Assembly (NCBI GenBank): GCA_024760905.1
Contig: CM045745.1
Coordinates: 4,668,782-4,732,781, forward strand
DNA: 64,000 nucleotides
Direction: 5' to 3'
Origin: Plotosus lineatus
Taxonomy: Eukaryota; Chordata; Actinopteri; Siluriformes; Plotosidae
In this document: positions 12,533 to 23,600 of the stretch, in pieces
Numbering within the stretch: position 1 is the first letter of the stretch
Layout of the letters: each line of letters opens with the position of its first letter
Program-made: the position numbers and the translations under genes
Notes under the pieces: generated by a model
Databases searched by the model: none
What the model was told of the DNA's origin: nothing
Seen by the model: the letters and a program-made list of their open reading frames with translations, nothing else

Positions 12533-13069
12533 CCAACAGTCTACCTATCCATATGCATCACAACACTGACTGACTGTTTTGCCTTGCTGAGATGCATGAA
12601 GACAGTTGTTAAGTACCCAGAAATTGGCAAATTCCTAACATTAAAAGCAGTTTTTGTTTTTAAAAGCTTTTAAAGTTGTTTTCTTTTTAAGCATTCAAAC
12701 ACCATTCAAATTCATTCCACAGCCACTTTCAGCCGCTTTAACCTTCAATCGACCAAGGTCATTTTTTGATATGATATTCAGGTGCCATTTTTCTAATTGT
12801 AATTAAATAAATAAAAAAACTTTCCTACCAAGAATTTGTAAATCTATATGCCCTGCATTTGCTGATAGAATTTTGTAAGGATCAGCCAATCCGTATGGTG
12901 AGTATAATAATCCAAACTTGTGCGGGGTCACTTATGACCTCAGGAAGATCTATGAGATTTTTGACACTATAGCTTCAGATGGTTATTGATGGTTTTTCAT
13001 TGTGACAGTCACATGTTTCAGATAGTTCAGCCATATAATTATTATTTCTATCGGGTAGGTAAAGGTAAG

Positions 13070-13363
13070 TCTGTTGGGTTTTTACACCCGAGCCAAGTGG
13101 TTCATCAGGTCGGTGCTTATCCCTGGTTTCCATAGCATGAAGCAACTAGGATAACAACTCCTCCTGGATGGGATGCTAGTCCATTGCAGGTTACCTTTCC
13201 AGTATATTTTACTGGTACCCATTTATACTGCTGGGTGAGCAGAGGCACACTTTTGGTTGAGGCCTTGCCCAGGGGTTTTAGAACAGTGAGGGTCTCAGTG
13301 GGATTCGAACTCACAACCTCCCGATCATGAGTGCAGCACCCTAACCCCTACACCACCGGCCTC
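13070..13363 (-). repeat. tRNA-derived SINE, family 2
   Basis: Inverted copy of the 12246-12532 SINE. The head is at the right (ggccggtggtgtaggggtta on the minus strand) and the acccgagccaagtggttcat end is at the left. Confidence 0.8.
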
Positions 13364-13732
13364 ATTATTTATATTACCATATCTGATTTATTTATTTATT
13401 TAGGTTACTTTATTTTTTATGATTTGATTTCATTTTTGATGCAATGAAAGAAATGCAAAGAAATATAAGGTAACATGCATATTACAAGCTGTAACAGACT
13501 AGGGTCGTGTAAATAAATGTAGTATTGTTCTATTGTTGTGTGTTTTTACTTTTTTGTAAAAAAAATATATCAAATTCCAAACCTTATTACATAAATGATG
13601 GACAAATTTATTAGAGAGTGAAATAAATATGAATAACCCTAAAACAATCACTTATATAGAAATATTCTTTTATAAAGTCAATGGGGTCCCATTGGGCTTG
13701 GGCCGCCAGACTTTTACAAGCTTGTGACCAGT

Positions 13733-14965
13733 TCAATTTAATGAAAATATTAAACCTAAATATTTATAATAAGAAACACATTTAAGCTTTGTATTACCAT
13801 AATACAATACTTCATTCTTTTTCAATGCACCTCTATTTCTAAATATAATGAAATTTGTTTTCTCAATGTTGACACTCCAACCCCTAGAAATACAAAACTG
13901 ATGTAAAACATTTAGTTGCTGTTGTAAACCAATGACTGTATAAGAAAACATGTTCACATCATCGGCAAATAATAACATCCTGATATCATCTATATCTTGA
14001 TATAGAAAAACACCATGCTTACAAGATTTACATATTTCTGTGGCAAGCTCATTTATGAAAAACATGAAGAGTATTGGACTCAAGATGCAGCCTTGACGTA
14101 CACCAGAGCTTGTTAAAAACATGTCAGTTTTACAGTTACCAAATTTTACATAAGATTTCACGCATGAATACATATTGTGACAAAGATTATATAATTATTT
14201 AAGTAACAAATATAAATGTTTAGCTCTATCAACATAATCAAAAGCCTTTTTAAAGTCTATAAAGGCACAGAAGAACCGCCCCATTGGTTTTGTAAGATAT
14301 TTTGAACACAGTGTCTGGAGAGTGAATATATTATCTGTAGTGGCATACCCGGGCCTAAAACCAGCTTGTGCTTCTGATAGAAGATCATTTAAGTCTATCC
14401 ATGAGCGAAGGCATTTATCAAGTACAGCAGTAAATATTTTCCCGGACACATTTAAGAATGATATTCCCCTATAGTTTTTAGGGTCTATTGCACAGCCCGA
14501 TTTGAATAGAGGTATTATGAGAGCAGAGTTCCAAGAATCAGGGAATATTCCAGAGTCTAATATTGAGTTAAATTGTGGTTTAAGAAAGGCAAGTAACATA
14601 GATTGACCAATCTTAAAAAACTCTAGTGGGATTCCATCCTCACCTGTGGATTTACCAGCTTTCATTTTATTAATAGCCTCAGTGATCTTGAGGTCAAATA
14701 TAATGTCTGATAATAGGTGCTGAAAACCTGCTGCATTCACACATTCGTCACAGTGGTGGTTAGTGATCAAATCAGAAACATGTTGATCAAATTCTTCATC
14801 TGCTTCCAGTTTAGTTGGGTTTAATAGAAACTTGAAATATTTATGAAGAGTATCCGGTGTTATTTCATATCCAGCATTTCTGTTTTGTAGAAAACTTTTC
14901 AAACTGTTCCAGAATGATTTACAATCGCCATATTTAGCAGCTTTGCACAAATCTCTGCTATACAT
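13733..14965 (-). pseudogene. Reverse transcriptase of the 2A-bearing LINE, frameshifted
   Basis: Two ORFs separated by a frame break near 14173-14195. The upstream part has KMKAGKSTGEDGIPLEFFK, PLFKSGCAIDPKNYRGIS, AGFRPGYATTDNIFTL and FCAFIDFKKAFDYVDR. The downstream part has SSGVRQGCILSPILF, the catalytic LLFADDVNMFS with its double aspartate, KTNFIIF and YYKYLGLIFS. These are the canonical RT motifs in order. The product ends soon after the YLG motif. Confidence 0.85.
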
Positions 14966-15192
14966 TATATATAGTTATCTTTCTTAAATGTACAAAGTTT
15001 TTTTAATTCTGTTTTAGTTCTTATATAATTATCAAGGTTTTCTTGGCAATTAAATCTTTGAAATAAATTTTCAAAACTCGTACATATTTGTGTCAGTATG
15101 TTTTGACTATGTGGGTTATCATGTTCATCTGTGTAGTTGAGGTCTTGACCACTGTCCTATGCTTCAGATTCTGAAAAGTTTATTACAGGTGT

Positions 15193-15708
15193 TTATCTGT
15201 TCTCCCAGTTTTTATGCTGTCCTATCGGCTTGATATCCTCCAAGGTATCATCATACACATACACTGAGCCATCAATCACAAGTTTATCATAGTTCATGTA
15301 TGCTATCATTCCATCATCTCTAGCAGATTTCATGAATGGGAACAGTTGTGAACGGGTATTTCTCATCCTCTCAGTAAAGTCCTCAGCAACTCTTAACACA
15401 GTATTACCTTTCAGGGTCTTCGTTGCAGTCAAGAGGATTTCACTCTTTTCTTTAAACAGCATGAACCTAATAATCACTGGTCGCTTTCCGAGCTTCGAAC
15501 GAAGTCGGTGAGCTCTTTCTATACCAACAGTTTCAGCTGATTTATATGAACGCTCATCTTTTACAAATTTTCTAACCTTAAGTTCCGTTTCTTCCCAAAT
15601 TTCACCTCGTCTGTCTTCTAGTCCGTGTATCAAGAGATTGTTGCTTCTTGACTGTGCTTCCATGTTATCTAACTTTCTGTCCATGACCTGCAATTGTTGT
15701 CTGAGCAT
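15193..15708 (-). pseudogene. ORF1-like protein of the 2A-bearing LINE
   Basis: A 171-residue ORF with a coiled-coil start (LRQQLQVMDRKLDNMEAQSR) leading into SNNLLIHGLEDRRGE. An RRM-like stretch follows with ERAHRLRSKLGKRPVIIRF and an EKSEILLTATKTLKG segment. This coiled-coil plus RRM layout is that of LINE ORF1 RNA chaperones. The expected downstream endonuclease is missing. Confidence 0.75.
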
Positions 15709-15870
15709 TTTATTCTCACTTTGGAGCAGCGACAGTTTGTTGTCGTAGTCAATTGTAAACGACTCGAACTTCCGGTCCAGGGAGATAAATCATATCTGAA
15801 TCGATGACAGCGTTTTAGCGAGGTCCTTGAGCATTGGTTATCATCAGTTAACACCTCCCCGGGTAGATTT

Positions 15871-16089
15871 TTAGTAGATAGTCACGTTTGAATGTGGAAT
15901 CTGATGAGGAAGTTTAGGCGGACCTGGGTTTAATTCCATATCTCTGGCTACCGCCAGTGGTATGAATGCCAGTATAGCGAGTGTCAAACAGGGACGTATA
16001 CCGCCCGGTATCCTTATATTTCTTTTCTCAGGTTTCTCAGGGTGCTGACTCTCGCACGAGGAGAAAAAGTTCCAATTTTTGCTCTCCAT
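15871..16089 (-). pseudogene. 5' ORF with a signal-like segment and 2A motif (DMELNPGP)
   Basis: A 72-residue ORF. After a polar N terminus, residues 33-48 are hydrophobic (PCLTLAILAFIPLAVA) and run straight into RDMELNPGP at 49-57, which fits the 2A ribosome-skipping consensus D(V/I/x)ExNPGP. Known: 2A sequences at the N terminus of ORF1 have been described in several APE-type non-LTR retrotransposons, where they can separate a leader from the downstream protein. Here the frame closes 15 residues after the motif, so the element is decayed unless the consensus differs. Confidence 0.75.
15919..15942 (-). other. 2A ribosome-skipping motif codons
   Basis: Codons for DMELNPGP, residues 50-57 of the 5' ORF. 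In known 2A sequences the ribosome releases the chain between the final Gly and Pro. Confidence 0.75.
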
Positions 16090-16284
16090 TGCTCAATAGG
16101 TATATTCATGCTGTTTCGACATGTTTACAGTACCTTAGGCAGAACAGGAACCTGTAGTTTACATAAAGAAACTCGTCTTTCCCATCCAAAATGCTTTCTA
16201 AATGCAGAGCAATTTCATGAGTGCCGCCATCACTGAAACCCCACCCACACATTCTTGATCATAGTTGTAACAAAGCCATTTGAT

Positions 16285-17700
16285 AAGTACTTAAAAATCC
16301 TCCACCTTCTTTATCTCTGCTCCTTGTAACCTCACCGTTCCTCTTCGGTCCTTGTCATTCACACACATGTATTCTGTCTCAGGCTAACCTTAATTCCTCT
16401 CCTTTCCAGGGCATACCTCCACCTCTCTAGATTTTCCTGCACTTATTGTCTGCTCTCACTACAGATCACAATGTCATCTTCAAACATCATAGTCCATGGG
16501 GAATCTTGTCCAACCTCATCTGTCAACCTGTCCATCACCATAGCAAACAAGAAGGGGCTCAGAGCTGACCCTTGATGCAGTCCCACCTCCACCTTGAACT
16601 CTCCTGTCACACCGACAGCACACCTCACCACTGTCTGACAGCTCTCATACATGTCCTGCACCACTCCAGACTTTCTCATGCAATACCACAGTTCCTCTCT
16701 TGGCACCCTGTCATATGCTTTCTCCGGATCCACAAAGGCACAATGCAGCTCCTTCTGACTTTCTCTGTACTTCTCTATTAACATCCTCAAAGCAAACACT
16801 GCATCTGTGGTGCTCTTTCTTGGCATGAAACCAAACTGTTGTTCACAAATGCTGCCCTCTGCCCTTAGTCTAGCTTCCACTATTCTTTCCCATAACTTCA
16901 TCATATGGCTCATCAACTTTATCCCTCTACAGTTGCCACAACTCTGCACATCTCCCTTGTTCTTAAAAATGGGCATCAGCACACTTCTCCTCCATTCTTC
17001 CAGCATCCTCTCACTCTCTAAGACCTTATTGAATATTCTTGTCAGAAAATCTACTGCTACCTCTCCTAGACACTTCCATACCGCCACCAATATGTCATCA
17101 GGACCAACTGCCTTTCCACTCTTCATCCTCTTCAATGCCCTCCTCACTTCACCCTTACTAATCTTTGCTACTTTCTGGTCCTCAACGGTCACCTCTTCTA
17201 CTCTTTTTTTGCTCTCATTTTCCTCATTCATCAGATCTTCAAAGTACTCTTTCCATCTTCCCGGCACCCTTCTGTCATCAGTCAATACATTTCCCTCTCT
17301 GTCCTTAATCACTCTAACTTGCTTCACGTCCTTCCCATCTCTATTTCTCTGCAGTATAAATCTTTTTCTCCCTCCTTACCGTCCAACCTATCATACAAGT
17401 CATCATACGCCCTCTGTTTGGCCTTTGACACTGCTACCTTCTCCTTACGCTGTGTCTCCCTGTACTCCTGTTTACTCTCTTCAGTCCTCTCAATGTCCCA
17501 CTTCTTAGCTAACCTCTTCCTTTGTACACACTCCTGCACTTCCTCATTCCACCACCAAGTCTCCCTATCTAATTTCCTTCCAGATGACACACCAACAACT
17601 CTCCTATCTGTCTCCCTGATCACATTAGCTGAAGTTGTCCAGTCACCCGGAACCACTTCCTGACCACCCAAAAATCTTGTATGAGACACTGACTCTCACA
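16285..17700 (-). mobile_element. RTE-clade LINE, 3'- and 5'-truncated
   Basis: A minus-strand copy of the RTE LINE with a long open stretch at 17327-16443. Blocks are [87 protein letters not shown] and MMFEDDIVIC. The catalytic FADD is changed to FEDD. Homology stops near 16285 inside the region after the catalytic core, and near 17700 before the endonuclease. It sits next to the 2A-bearing LINE. Confidence 0.88.
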
Positions 17701-19390
17701 CATGGTAAATAGGCATCCAGCACTATAACAGTTATTTTGTTTGTCTCAAATTTACAGATGAAGTTGACTGCTATTGTGCTGTAAGCTATGTAGTCAGGAA
17801 AGGATGATGCCTGTGAGCCTATGGCTTACTGCCATAAATTTAGAAATTTAAAAAGACTGCAGCTCAGTCTTATGTGGCGTTTACGAGGAGGAAAACCCTC
17901 CCGTTAAATGTCCTTGTTAAATGGAACATTTAAGGGAATTTGTCCTGCTAGCAAAGCTGAATACCTAAGAGAGTAGTTGTTTCTTTAAATTTAAGCCACA
18001 ACAATCTTCCAAGCAGCAACTAGGCAGGTGTTACTGTTAACGGATGTAGACATCCTTGAGGTAATGACACTGGAGTTTAAGAGCCAATTTAGTGGTTTGA
18101 GACATAACTGAGGCAACCGATCAAACTAAGGTGTGTGCTAGTGGTCCTTCTGGAACTTTTCCTGACTGTCTAACAGCCAGCTCCAAAACAGAGCACTCGG
18201 ATGACACACCTCTTTCTGAATCCTTGGTAGGTAAAGATAAGCCAATGAGATCACCATCATGGTCACCCATAAATTACACGCTTTCCTTTTGTCTTTTGTT
18301 AAATAAAGTGTTTCAGATCAAAAACTAGACAATGGTTTCTCTATGAGGATGTGAAGAAAAAGTGGGTAGAATTATCTTTAGGCATGTAAGCCATTTTGAA
18401 TCTATATAATATAAAATATAAAAACCTCTCTCCATTTTTTTTTAGGGTTGAAATAGAATGGGCGGATTTGCGTGACGTGTTATTATTTCATGGGTTTTTC
18501 TTTGTCAAAAGGGTATTTATAAATATATTAGTGAATATTATATATTTTGTTAATTTCTCTACTTTTCATGTTACTGGTCTAATATCAAGAATTTACATCC
18601 TTCAGCAAAATTTCTCTTTCAAAGGAAATAATTTTCTCCACATCTTGGATTCCAGTGCTTCTTTCTTCATGAATATTTGTTTGTGTCCATGCATGTCTTT
18701 TTATTGGAATTTAGAGAGCGTATGCCTATGCTAATTACAACAAGTGGCATCAATTTCTGAAGCATATCAAAGTCTCCTTTCAAATGTAAGAATATCGCAG
18801 TATGTCAGATTTCCTATTTAATCTGTATGATGCCGCAGCAGCTCACATTTAAATTTAATTTTCAAGAAAATTATTTTGAAACCTCTGTTTCCTTGCATTC
18901 TAATACAGTACCTTAAGGCAGGATAAAAATGTCAGTGTCCCCTCTGCGCCTATACTGAAAATTGGTGAACCATCCTTTTTCTTTTTTTTTCTTTTTGGAA
19001 AACCACACTCAAAACCTTGGAAAATGTCTGACAATGTAAAAATGACACCGAAGGTAATTTCGTAACGGATGCTACGATCGTGATAGTGAGGCTGGTTTAA
19101 TTCTGTTAGAAATCTTTCTATTTACTAAGATTATTTGGAGCTGCATGGCTGCTGTTCTATAAACAGTTGTACAGAGTTCAAAAGAGTAGGTAAAAGGATA
19201 GGTACTTTGATTTACATTGGCTGTCATGTGACCAAATATGTGAAACAGGACTGCCAGTACTAGGCCTGGAAGGAAACGGCATGCCAAATGCCAACTCCAA
19301 ACACTAAACAGATACTTTATGTTCTGCTGGCAGTAATAGGCTTATTTTGAAATGAAGCATTATTCAATCATTCACTCGTTTGCCAAACCA
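17701..19390. other. Intergenic stretch without a recognised gene
   Basis: AT-rich, with short unrelated ORFs and no motif I recognise. Positions 18817-18851 (tctgtatgatgccg...gctcacattt) recur near 56493-56523, so part is a dispersed repeat of unknown type. Confidence 0.5.
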
Positions 19391-19394
19391 GTTC

Positions 19395-19725
19395 ATTTTA
19401 AAAATCCTACCTCAGTTGACTCTGGGTGAAGGCAGGGTAATATCTGAGCGGCTTGCTAGTCCATTGCAGGGCCACACACACAGACATTCACACTCCTACT
19501 CATTGACATGGTCAGTTTGTAACAGCGAAATATTCAACCGAGAATTAACGAGGTCTACCTACAATTTGGCAGATGAACCTTGTTCATTCTCGGTTGACAA
19601 AATGTCTTTGGAGTGTGAGAGGAAACAGAAGTACATTAAGGAATCTCATGTAAGCACATTGCAAACTCCATACCAAAACGCCCTTGCCTTCCAAGAACTT
19701 AAACCGAGGGGCTTCTTGCTTTGAA
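19395..19725 (-). repeat. Family 3 SINE-like dispersed repeat, diverged
   Basis: Carries the family-3 body in reverse orientation (gctagtccattgcagggcca, acacagacattcacactcct, tgcaaactccataccaaaac). An unrelated or decayed insertion lies in the middle near 19530-19610. Confidence 0.5.
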
Positions 19726-19743
19726 GCAGATTTGCGAACTATT

Positions 19744-20012
19744 TATTCATTTTCTGAACTGCTTAATCCTAATTAGGGTTGCGGGGAGGCTGGTGCCCAT
19801 CCCGGCCAACTCCGGGCGAGGGCAGAGTACACCCTGGACAGCTCGCCAGGCCATCGCAGGACATAAACATGCTGATGGCTTTGCAGCTACTCTCGTCGAA
19901 CGTGAGCGATGGTTCTTTTACATGAACCTCTCTCCATAGACAGTGAGAGACATGACCGGCCTTTGACAACCCAGTTAGTGCACTTGGGGGACAGTGACAA
20001 TCTGTGGTGAGT
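19744..20012 (-). repeat. tRNA-derived SINE, family 1 (tail type B), head truncated
   Basis: Tail B starts at the left (ttctgaactgcttaatccta) and the body follows in reverse. Similarity stops near gggggacagtgacaatctgt, so most of the tRNA-like head is missing. Confidence 0.8.
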
Positions 20013-20476
20013 GGTTCTTTATATCACTTCTTTCTTTATTTATTTTAATTTTTTGAGAATTAAATTCATATTGTCAAACATCAAATAATGGTGTGTTATA
20101 TTATTTTTAGTACAATAGGAGTCAAAAATGTTTTACCAAATCATTGTTTTCAGTGTTAATTTTATTCTGTGTAATATTTGTCTTCCACAATTTGTGGTTA
20201 GATTTACATTTCATATTTAACTTTTATTATTACAATTAATGTTCAAATTAAACATTTGCAATAATGATGCTAACATTTTGCTTAAACTTTGCATATGATA
20301 TTTATATTTAACATTTACATATGAACACTATCTGTATTTACATATAGGTCATTTTCAAGTCATTTCACATGGAAAAATAATATGAGAAAATTAAACACTG
20401 AGATTTTTTTGCATGAAGTTGTGACTAAATGTATGAAAATTGTGCTAAATGATGAAAAAAAATGACACCCAAAGTT

Positions 20477-20482
20477 TTTATT
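20477..20482 (-). terminator. Candidate rgs9bp polyadenylation signal
   Basis: AATAAA on the minus strand, about 140 bp downstream of the rgs9bp stop codon. It is the nearest canonical hexamer seen. Confidence 0.45.
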
Positions 20483-20623
20483 TCTGCAATTCAGATGTAA
20501 ATGAATAAATAAAAAAAATAAATAATCATTTAAAAAACTCAGCTTGAATGTGAGAAAACTCTCTCAATCATTGTTGGCTTTTAAAAATTGTGAAGATTCC
20601 AAGGCTCTCCAAGCACTGTAGAC

Positions 20624-23600
20624 TCAGATTAAGAAAACCACACACACTGACAGCATCAGAGCAATGGCCGCCACACCACTTAATAGCATCACTACGAACA
20701 TTTGGCTCTGGTCACAGAATTGTGTGTGTGCATCCTCTTCATCAGTACACATGAGCCCCAGTGAAGCGCTGTCAGTGCTGAGTGGTTCACCGTCCTGGGG
20801 ACCCTGTGCCTCCACTGTCCAGCGCAGCACATTCACCTTCATTTCCATGTCTTCCAGAGTGCGGTCCACCTGCTCAATCTCCTGCTCCAGCTGGCTTTGC
20901 TCGAGGCCCTCCATACTGGCTGTTTGCTCTCTATGGTCCTCCTGCAGATCAGGCATGCTCAGAGCACGAGCTGCTACTTCTGTTGTACCTCCTACACATT
21001 ACACACGAGGAATCATTGTATAAATTGGAGGGGGGAGAGAACACAAAAACTTTTAAGGTTTCTGTATTAGTGTTGGATTAAATGTGGGGAGGTCTGGAAA
21101 AAAACCAATTGGATGATGCTATGACTTAATTCAGGCTGAAAAACTGCTAAAAATCTGATATTGATCATCTTTTTAATAATAGAATATGCCTCACGTTTAA
21201 GAAACCATAACTTTTTTTGAGCAAAATGATTCATTAATTCATTCTGGCAGTGGTGGCCTGGTGGTAAAGGGTGCTAGATCGCTGATCCTGAGGTTGGGTG
21301 TTTGAGTCCCACTCTCCACAAGGTTGTCACTGTCCCCAAAGTGCAGCTAACTGGGTTATCAAAGGCCGGCCATGTCTCTCACTGTCTATGATGAGAGGTT
21401 CATGTAAAAGAACCATTGCTGACTTTCGCAAAGAGGATCTGCATAGCCGTCAGCGTGTTTCTCTCTGTGTTTCTGTCCCTTGCTAAAGGGTTGTGTCAGG
21501 AAGGGCACCTGTGACAATCTATGCCAGATCAAACGTGCGAATCAGATGACTCGCAGTGGCGACCCCTGAAAAAGGGAAAAAGTCAAAAGGAAAAGAAGAA
21601 GATTCATTAATTCATTCATTTTCTGAATCGCTTTATCCTAATTAGGGTCGCAGGGAGGCTGACGCCCATCTCAGCCGTCTCGGGTTGAGGGCAGAGTACA
21701 CCCTGTATTGACGGCTCGTCAGGCCATCACAGGGCAGAAACATATTGACGGTTATGCGGCTCCTCTTGTGGAAAGTCAGCAATGGCTCTTTAACATGAAC
21801 CTCACATTACAGAACATGAGTGACATGGCCAGCTTTTCAGTTAGCTGCACTGGGGGTTAGAAAAATGATGACTTAAAACGTGTTTTTACATTTGATTTTT
21901 GCAGTTGCTGAAAGAATTCTAAAACCTCACTTCAGTTCAGTTCATTGTCTGTAACCGCTTAATCCTAATTAGGCATTGCCAGGCCATCGCAGGGCGGAAA
22001 CACACTGACGGCTTTGCAGCTACTCTTTATGAAAGTCAGCAATGATTCTTTTACATGCCTCACACCATAGACAGTGAGAGACATGGCTGGCCTTTGATAA
22101 CCAAGTTAGCTGCACGGGGAGGGGGGTATTCAGTGACAACCTTGTGCAGAGTGGGACTCGAACCCCCAACCTTAGGATCAGTGATCCAGGGCCCTATACC
22201 ACTAGGCCACCACTACCCTAAAACCACACTTAAAAGTGTAAAAAATTACAAGAGACACTGGATGTCCATAGGACCGTGATTCTCCTGGCTTGTAATCAGA
22301 ATCAAAAAAAATATTTGCAGGTAATCAGAACTTGAAATGCTTTATACAACAAAAAATTGCATGCAAAATGAAAGATATCAGACAAAGTACAAAATGGGAA
22401 AAGGTTCCCCAGACCTCCTCACACATACTGTAGACATAGCTCATACATTTCTTAGACACGGTGTGTACACAGTGTACAGAAACTATTACAATTTTAAACT
22501 ATACACATAGTTTAAGAGATATAGGTATTATAAGCATCATAAATTCTTAATTCCACTTCACGAATGTGCTGAATGACAGGATGGTATTAACGCAGTGCTT
22601 TTCTGTGCTTACCTTGCATGCCTGTCTGCACTTTAGCACTGTTGTTGGCCACCGAGAAACAGTTACCAATGTGATAAACCTTGCACATGTCTGCATAAAA
22701 AAGCTCCAGGCAGGAAGAGAAGGCCACCCACTGAAGCTCTGTTACTTTCCTTTCCTCCTCAGGCAAAGTTTTGTCTCTCAGTCGACCTGTTAGGTAGCCA
22801 CGACAGGACAGCGTGAGTGTCTGAGCACGCTCACGTGTCTGCTGGAGCTCACGGCGCAATCCAGTACTGTCCGTGCAGCCACCGATACAGGAAGCCAAAT
22901 GCCGGTAACATGCCACCACCTAAAAAAAAATCACAGTAGATATGAAACATAAATATACAGTTTATGATCCAGGGCAGTCGTCTGGTCTTTTATGACTCAT
23001 TAACTATCCTTCATGTCTCATCAGACAAGTTAAACCTCATCCAAGACAAGCAATTCACCACATTTACAGCATTTGGAAGATGCTCTTATCCAAAGCGAAT
23101 TACAGTTATCATTTTTACACAATTTGAACAATTGAGGGTTTAGGGCCTTGCTCTAAGGGTCCCACAGTGGTGGCAGTGGGAATTGAACTGCTGACCTTTG
23201 GATTAGTAACCCATCGCAGTAAGCCACCACTGCCTACAACCATCACTCACAGCCACCACATGAACCAAGATGACAAAAATTGTCCTATCTCACAATATTA
23301 AAGAATACTTTAAAAAATTATTGAATCCAGAATTCCATCTGAGGCAGGACAGTGGCGCAGTGGTTAGCACATCTGGATCAAAGCAAGAAGGCCTTGGTTC
23401 AATTTCTGGTTGGGTCATTTCTGGGTGGGTTTCCTCTGAGTACTCCGATTTCCTTGCGCAGTCCAAAATATGCACAGATGGTTATATTGTCTGTTCCCAA
23501 ATGCCCCTAAGTGTGAGTGTGAATGAGTCAGCTGAGATGGGCACCAGTCTGATAAAAATTAAGTGGCTTAGAAAATGAATGACTGAGAATTTAATCCAAA

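Larger units (their letters stand above)
13733..16090 (-). mobile_element. Jockey-superfamily-like non-LTR retrotransposon (decayed) with 2A-type leader
   Basis: Read on the minus strand the order is: a 2A-containing ORF (16089-15871), an ORF1-like RNA-binding module (15708-15193), and a reverse transcriptase in two frames (14965-14195, 14173-13733). There is only about 230 bp between ORF1 and RT, so the apurinic endonuclease domain expected there has been lost. The RT is unlike both the RTE and Rex3 copies here. CR1-, Crack- or Daphne-like assignment is possible but not certain. No intact ORF remains. Confidence 0.75.
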
